10,865 bases of DNA, taken from an uncultured Clostridia bacterium. GTDB taxonomy: Bacteria; Bacillota; Clostridia; Christensenellales; Borkfalkiaceae. Position 1 is the first letter of the stretch. Every line of letters begins with the position of its first letter. A program made the translations under genes and the position numbers. The stretch spans positions 1 to 10,865 of the forward strand of contig CAKQLR010000056.1 of assembly GCA_934254725.1 (NCBI GenBank), given 5' to 3'. This document shows positions 6,887-10,865 of this stretch, one piece after another. A model generated the notes under the pieces. That model saw only the letters and a program-made list of their open reading frames with translations. It made no database searches and was not told the DNA's origin.

Positions 6887-8086
6887 CTATGTTTCGTCAA
6901 TCTCCGCCATAAGCGATAAAAACAAATTTTTTAAATTATCGTCGGGATATTCTCCGTATTTTTTTTTGTAACACTCGTTAAAAAGTTGCTCGTCCGAAAG
7001 CTCAGATCTTCCCTTCTTTACAAAATCCTCGCTTCCCTTAAACTCCAATTTTAAAGACGCAATTTGAGGAAATTCACTTCTCAGATAGGAATTTTCGTCC
7101 CTAGAAAGCGGACTTGAAAGCTTCAACGTAAGTTCTACGAGATAATCCTTATACTCAGGCAGAATCTTCGCGCAATCCTGAACCGAAATGCAGGAAATTT
7201 TAGCAAGTTTTTTTCCTTTCGTTAGAGGTACCGTATGAACGTTTTCCGTTCCTTTATTTGTCAAATCAAATACCGTTACGGATTTTTCCACATTTATTTC
7301 GTCAAAGGAATACTGCAGAATCGACCCGCTGTATATAACATTTCTTTTTTTATTTACTACCTGCCTTTTGTGCAGATGACCCAACGCAACGTAATCACAC
7401 TCGGGAAAAACCGACGGATCTACGGCTTTTGCTCCGCCGAGAGAAATCTCCCTTTCGCCGTCGGTGGTCTGACCGCCTATCGTAAACAAATGTGAAACAA
7501 GTATAGACGGAAGTTTGTCGACATTCCCTTCCATAGCCTTGTTCAGCCACCCACAAATGCGCTCCGAGTAACTTTCACCGGAAGCGCGTTCTTTAAAGCG
7601 AGCCTCCGTAGGGTATGCAAGAGCACCTACGTAAACTTTCTCGCCCTGGGCGTTTTCAAAAATCATATAACCGTTTCCGCTCTCGATAAGCTCGGTTTTC
7701 TGTCTTAACGATTTGTCCGAATAAAACTTTTTTTCAACCGTAAAGCGAGCGTTTGAATTATCGTTGACGCTTTCGCTGAAGAAAACGCCGTTGCTGCCCG
7801 CAATAGCGGCGGAAGCGCACAACCTTGTTCCGTCGTCATGGTTGCCCGGAATAACCGCCACAGGGCGTTTTTGTGAAATTTTTTGTATCTTCTCGAAAAA
7901 AGTTTGTTCTGCGTCGGCACTCGGAATAAACGTATCGAAAACATCTCCGGCAACGATGACAAGTTCAATCTCTTCCCTGTCTGCAATCTCTGCTATTTCG
8001 TCCAGAACTTCTTTCTGTTCGGGAAGCCGGTCGAAGTTTTCTGTTTTTTTTCCGATATGCCAATCGGAAGTATGAAGTATTCTCAT
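6887..8086 (-). CDS. sbcD: SbcD/Mre11-type nuclease subunit
   Basis: Manganese-dependent calcineurin-like phosphoesterase that carries the nuclease site of SbcCD. The length of 399 aa is normal. Metal-binding motifs are all present: SDWHIG (D8, H10) at 7-12, GDVFD (D48) at 47-51, PGNHD (N82, H83) at 80-84, VSHLF (H199) and GHLH (H237, H239) at 236-239. The C-terminal part from about 280 is the capping/SbcC-binding region. The start is fixed by the family-typical MRILHTSDWHIG, yet no real Shine-Dalgarno sequence precedes it (only ACAAGAA), so initiation may be weak or depend on the A-rich leader. The stop lies 14 nt before sbcC, whose ribosome binding site fills that gap, so the pair is surely one operon. 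The promoter is inferred at 8221-8190, giving a leader of about 100 nt that contains an A10 tract. Confidence 0.95.
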   Translation of the reverse strand: MRILHTSDWHIGKKTENFDRLPEQKEVLDEIAEIADREEIELVIVAGDVFDTFIPSADAEQTFFEKIQKISQKRPVAVIPGNHDDGTRLCASAAIAGSNGVFFSESVNDNSNARFTVEKKFYSDKSLRQKTELIESGNGYMIFENAQGEKVYVGALAYPTEARFKERASGESYSERICGWLNKAMEGNVDKLPSILVSHLFTIGGQTTDGEREISLGGAKAVDPSVFPECDYVALGHLHKRQVVNKKRNVIYSGSILQYSFDEINVEKSVTVFDLTNKGTENVHTVPLTKGKKLAKISCISVQDCAKILPEYKDYLVELTLKLSSPLSRDENSYLRSEFPQIASLKLEFKGSEDFVKKGRSELSDEQLFNECYKKKYGEYPDDNLKNLFLSLMAEIDET

Positions 8087-8140
8087 TTCTTGTTATTAAA
8101 AAATAGTAACATAGGCAAAATTTAGCCACAATATTTAGTC

Positions 8141-8150
8141 TTTTTTTTTT
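8141..8150. repeat. T10 homopolymer (A10 in the sbcD leader)
   Basis: Ten consecutive T on the plus strand, between the inferred sbcD promoter and the sbcD start. In the sbcD transcript it would be an A10 run about 55 nt before the start codon. Such runs can change length by slippage, but nothing here shows that it does. Confidence 0.6.
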
Positions 8151-8165
8151 ACGTCTTCAAACGAC

Positions 8166-8194
8166 TTGATTTTTCGTCCCCGTTAGTATATTAT
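8166..8194 (+). promoter_or_regulatory. Predicted sigma-A promoter for dnaD-dnaC
   Basis: A -35-like TTGATT (8166-8171) is followed after 17 nt by TATTAT (8189-8194), which differs from consensus by one base. Transcription would begin near 8201, giving a leader of about 135 nt before the dnaD ATG at 8336. The -10 lies inside the 23-bp palindrome at 8181-8203. Confidence 0.5.
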
Positions 8195-8203
8195 ATACTA
8201 ACG
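8181..8203. repeat. Perfect 23-bp palindrome at the divergent promoters (operator candidate)
   Basis: CGTTAGTATAT (8181-8191), a single central T, and ATATACTAACG (8193-8203) form a perfect inverted repeat. It lies in the middle of the divergent sbcD/dnaD region, overlapping the -10 element inferred on each strand. It may be a dimeric repressor's operator, two overlapping mirror-image -10 elements, or both. No regulator gene is in the window to link with it. Confidence 0.75.
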
Positions 8204-8221
8204 CGATTTTCGTTTAATCAA
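8190..8221 (-). promoter_or_regulatory. Predicted sigma-A promoter for sbcDC
   Basis: On the minus strand TTGATT (8221-8216) is followed by TATATA (8197-8192) after 18 nt, or by a perfect TATAAT (8195-8190) after 20 nt. Both -10 options fall in the palindrome. The start would be near 8185, about 100 nt before the sbcD ATG. The spacing is not ideal for the better hexamer, so the exact -10 is unsure. Confidence 0.4.
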
Positions 8222-8250
8222 TTTTTGAAATCACGCAAACGTTCCGAGCA

Positions 8251-8268
8251 TTTTGCCATAGGGCAAAA
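8251..8268 (+). other. Small hairpin in the dnaD leader
   Basis: TTTTGCC (8251-8257) and GGCAAAA (8262-8268) form a 7-bp stem with an ATAG loop. It would lie in the 5' untranslated leader of the dnaD transcript. No U-run follows, so it is not a terminator. Function unknown. Confidence 0.35.
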
Positions 8269-8335
8269 GATTGGGTTCGTTTTAGATATTATACAACACT
8301 TTTATAGAAAAATCAATTTATAAAGCGGGAAGAAT

Positions 8336-9787
8336 ATGGCATTCTGTACTTTTTCAAAAGAATATAACACAACGGCATTCACGAGCGTCGAAAACGTATT
8401 TATATACGCATATATGCCGGAAGCCGACGAAAAATCAATTAAAATATATCTTTACGGATTATACCTATGCCAGAAATCCGAACAGTTTTCGCTTAAAGAA
8501 ATGGCGGAAGCGCTTAACGAAACAGAGCAATCCATAATAGATTCCTTTAAGTATTGGGAAGAATTCGGGGTTCTGGACGTTATTTCCGAAGAACCGTTTA
8601 TGGTTAACTATCTTCCTATCGGTTACACCGGAGCCAAACCGAGAAAAATAAACGCCGAGAAATACACCGAATTCAATCATTCCGTTCAAAAAATAATTTC
8701 CGGCAGAATGATTTCTACAAACGAGTATTCCGAATACTTCAAGCTTATCGAGGACTACGGCATCAAGCAAGAAGCTATGCTTATGATAGTTCAATACTGT
8801 GTTGATATCAAAGGCGACGATATAGGTTATAAGTATATTTCAACCGTAGCAAAGGATTTTGCCTCACGCGGAATAACTACGCCCGAAAAGGTTGAAAAAG
8901 AGCTTGAAAACTACATAGTAAGAAGCAAAGAAATAGTTCAGATTTTAACCGCGCTCAAACAAACACGTAAAGCAGAAATCGAAGACGTAAAACTCTTCGC
9001 AAAATGGACGGGCGAAATGGGTTTCGAACTCCCCTCCATAATTGTGGCGGCTTCCACAATTAAGCGCGGAAGCATAAAAAAACTTGACGAACTTATGGGA
9101 GAACTTTACGCGGGGAAAATTTTCTCGGTAAAAGAAATTACCGAGTTTTCAAAAAGCAAAAAATACGCTTTCGAACTCGCTGCTAAAATCAACAAAGAGC
9201 TTTCCGTCTACTGCGAAGTACTCGACCCCGTTGTCGACAATTACACATCCAGATGGCTTAGCCTCGGCTTTAACGAGGACGCACTTCTGCTCGTTGCCAA
9301 TTACTGCTTCAAACGCGGAAGAAGAAGCCTTGAAAGCATGGACAAAACGCTTGAAAATCTCCACCAGAAGGGCGTTGTGGATTTCGACAGCATAGTAGAC
9401 TACTTTAAGGAAATTTCTCAGAACGACGAATTCTTAAAGAAGCTTCTCGAAAGCACCGGGCAATCGCGCAGACCGAACGAATGGGACAGACAAAACCTGC
9501 GAGTATGGCGCGGTTGGGGTTTTACGGACGAAATGATCGAAAAAGCAGCAGCCGTTTCGCTTAATAAATCAAGCCCTATAGTATATATGAATTCTGTTTT
9601 GAGCAATTGGAAGAACAAGGGTTGGTTTTCGCCAGAAGACGTTATTTTAAACGGCGATTTCGGCAAAGAAACCACTTTTAACGCCAATCAAAACAAAGGG
9701 AAATCTTACGGATTTTCCAACCAGCGAAACTACACAAAGGAGGAACTCGACGCGCTCGTTACGGACGTTGACGATATAGATATTTAA
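8336..9787 (+). CDS. dnaD: DnaB/DnaD-family replication initiation (primosome) protein
   Basis: Primosomal protein of the DnaD/DnaB (Firmicutes) superfamily, which helps load the replicative helicase at oriC and restarted forks. The N-terminal part (about 18-95) has the clostridial family look: SVENVFIYAYMPEA, then IKIYLYGLYL, then a winged-helix-like FSLKEMAEALN. The rest carries four DnaD-like helical modules at about 126-190, 211-272, 296-358 and 380-436. The last has the YMNSVLSNWKNKGW segment matching the family's YxxxIxxxW motif. The tail (NYTKEELDALVTDVDDIDI) is acidic and typical. The length of 483 aa exceeds the roughly 230 aa of B. subtilis DnaD and is near that of its DnaB. The ribosome binding site is modest (GCGGGAAG about 3 nt from the ATG). 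The next gene, 1 nt later, is the helicase loader, which supports the role. The symbol is by family; this is not a strict B. subtilis DnaD orthologue. Confidence 0.88.
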   Translation: MAFCTFSKEYNTTAFTSVENVFIYAYMPEADEKSIKIYLYGLYLCQKSEQFSLKEMAEALNETEQSIIDSFKYWEEFGVLDVISEEPFMVNYLPIGYTGAKPRKINAEKYTEFNHSVQKIISGRMISTNEYSEYFKLIEDYGIKQEAMLMIVQYCVDIKGDDIGYKYISTVAKDFASRGITTPEKVEKELENYIVRSKEIVQILTALKQTRKAEIEDVKLFAKWTGEMGFELPSIIVAASTIKRGSIKKLDELMGELYAGKIFSVKEITEFSKSKKYAFELAAKINKELSVYCEVLDPVVDNYTSRWLSLGFNEDALLLVANYCFKRGRRSLESMDKTLENLHQKGVVDFDSIVDYFKEISQNDEFLKKLLESTGQSRRPNEWDRQNLRVWRGWGFTDEMIEKAAAVSLNKSSPIVYMNSVLSNWKNKGWFSPEDVILNGDFGKETTFNANQNKGKSYGFSNQRNYTKEELDALVTDVDDIDI

Positions 9788-9788
9788 A

Positions 9789-10721
9789 ATGCATGGACTT
9801 ATAGATATTCTCGAAAAACAATATGCCGACAAGCGTGCCGCTGCCGAGGCAAAGGCAGAAAACGCTTATAATAACGCGCTGTCTTTCCCGTCGTTTCGCG
9901 AAACGGAAAATGAGCTTAAAGAAATTTCTTTTTTAATAGCAAAAGCAGAACAATTCGATGAGGACGAAAGTAAGGCAATCGAGTACAAGATCAAAAGGGA
10001 ACAACTAAAAGCACAAAGGCAAGAAATTTTAGACGAATTAAAAATTGACGAAAAGGACTTCTTCCCCGTTTATGGATGCAAAAAATGCTCGGACAGCGGC
10101 TATATTAACGGCAAACCTTGCGAATGCTTCGTCGACGGGTGGACTAAACTCGTCCTTTCCACCCTTGAACTTTCTCCGCTGAAAGATTTATCCTTCAGCG
10201 ACAACAAGGTTACGGACGGAAAATTAAAAAAGATTTACGATAAAATGCAGGAATACGTAAATCAATTTCCTGATGCAAAGACGCACAACTTCGTATTTTC
10301 GGGGAAATGCGGATCGGGAAAAACTTTCCTTTGTCAGATAATCGCTTCCGAGCTTCAAAAAAAGGGATACTCCTCCGTTTTCATTTCCGCAACCGAGATT
10401 AACGAGAAGTTTTTAAAAATACACTTCACGCCGTATTCGGAAAGACCGGATTATATGTCCGCGTTAATTTCCTGCGATTTTCTCGTCATCGACGACCTCG
10501 GCACCGAACCTATTTACAATAAGATTACGGTGGAATATCTTCTCGCCCTTATCTCGGAAAGACTGTTCAGAAACAAGCATACGATTATTACGACGAATCT
10601 CGGACAGGATGAAATTTTAGCGCGTTACAGTGAAAGATTTTTTTCGAGAATTACCGAAAAAAGACAATCGGCCTTCATCTCGTTCGAAGATAATAATTTC
10701 AGATCAAAAAAATTTTTATAA
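9789..10721 (+). CDS. dnaC: DnaC/DnaI-like AAA+ helicase loader
   Basis: A 310-residue ATPase that loads the replicative helicase, equivalent to B. subtilis DnaI. The N-terminal part (about 1-90) is helical and charged, as expected of the helicase-binding domain. A four-Cys zinc-ribbon-like motif follows (C97, C100, C111, C113: CKKC...CEC). The AAA+ domain (about 160-310) has Walker A GKCGSGKT (172-179), Walker B FLVIDD (231-236), sensor-1 TTN (268-270) and an Arg-rich stretch ARYSERFFSRI (278-288) containing the likely Arg finger. The ATG is 1 nt after the dnaD stop with no Shine-Dalgarno sequence nearby, so translation is probably coupled to dnaD. No terminator hairpin is visible between its stop and the tRNA. 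Alternative name in this phylum: dnaI. Confidence 0.93.
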   Translation: MHGLIDILEKQYADKRAAAEAKAENAYNNALSFPSFRETENELKEISFLIAKAEQFDEDESKAIEYKIKREQLKAQRQEILDELKIDEKDFFPVYGCKKCSDSGYINGKPCECFVDGWTKLVLSTLELSPLKDLSFSDNKVTDGKLKKIYDKMQEYVNQFPDAKTHNFVFSGKCGSGKTFLCQIIASELQKKGYSSVFISATEINEKFLKIHFTPYSERPDYMSALISCDFLVIDDLGTEPIYNKITVEYLLALISERLFRNKHTIITTNLGQDEILARYSERFFSRITEKRQSAFISFEDNNFRSKKFL

Positions 10722-10747
10722 TATAAAGCATTTTCGACAAAAATTAT

Positions 10748-10776
10748 TTGACTTAAATTTTTTATTGTTGTATAAT
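10748..10776 (+). promoter_or_regulatory. Near-consensus promoter for tRNA-Thr
   Basis: TTGACT (10748-10753) and a perfect TATAAT (10771-10776) are separated by exactly 17 nt, differing from the sigma-A consensus by one base. Transcription would start near 10783, about 34 nt before the mature tRNA 5' end. It is the strongest promoter match in the window, as expected for a stable RNA. Confidence 0.85.
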
Positions 10777-10816
10777 AATAAACGTTCTTGCGAGTTAACC
10801 GCGCATCAGAACGGTT

Positions 10817-10865
<49 letters not shown>

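Noticed and set aside
7764..8075. Plus-strand frames antisense to the 5' half of sbcD
   Set aside because: They are shadows of conserved metal-binding motif codons; SbcD is intact on the other strand.
8110..8131. GGCAAAATTTAGCC as a hairpin or operator in the sbcD leader
   Set aside because: Only 3 G/C pairs with an A-A mismatch inside; too weak to call in A/T-rich sequence.
10722..10747. Terminator after dnaC
   Set aside because: The 26 nt are A/T-rich with no inverted repeat; read-through into the tRNA is possible.

Overview
The window comes from a low-to-moderate G+C Gram-positive bacterium, most likely an uncultured Clostridia member. A DnaB/DnaD-type primosome protein is followed directly by a DnaC/DnaI-type helicase loader, and the genome also has a DegV fatty-acid-binding protein, a single-span Firmicutes-type signal peptidase I and AGGAG-like ribosome binding sites. 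An order-level assignment (for example Christensenellales-like) would be a guess. The window is dense and chromosomal in character: no transposase, integrase, phage gene or CRISPR array was seen.

Minus strand, read right to left from about 8190 to 1: sbcD (8086-6887) and sbcC (6872-4215) form a tight two-gene DNA-end-processing operon. A hairpin at 4152-4186 separates them from a 557-aa alpha/beta-hydrolase-fold protein (4129-2456) that appears to have lost its catalytic triad. A good Rho-independent terminator (about 2400-2440) closes that gene. Next come lepB (signal peptidase I, best start at 2302 rather than 2338), degV (1583-735) and two overlapping membrane-protein genes of unknown function (691-203, and 210 running off the left edge).

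Plus strand, from about 8200 rightwards: a primosome pair, a DnaD-like protein with four DnaD-like C-terminal modules (8336-9787) and, 1 nt later, a DnaC/DnaI-like AAA+ helicase loader (9789-10721). A near-consensus promoter (10748-10776) then drives tRNA-Thr(GGT), which is cut by the right edge.

The two blocks diverge from a 249-bp intergenic region. In it a perfect 23-bp palindrome (8181-8203) sits where the -10 elements of both divergent promoters should lie, with a TTGATT box on each side. This suggests that replication initiation and SbcCD end processing share one bidirectional, possibly regulated, promoter. The other main points for follow-up are the apparent pseudo-hydrolase, an SbcC with no CxxC zinc hook, and the four-module DnaD protein. 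I did not find a clearly new multi-gene system.
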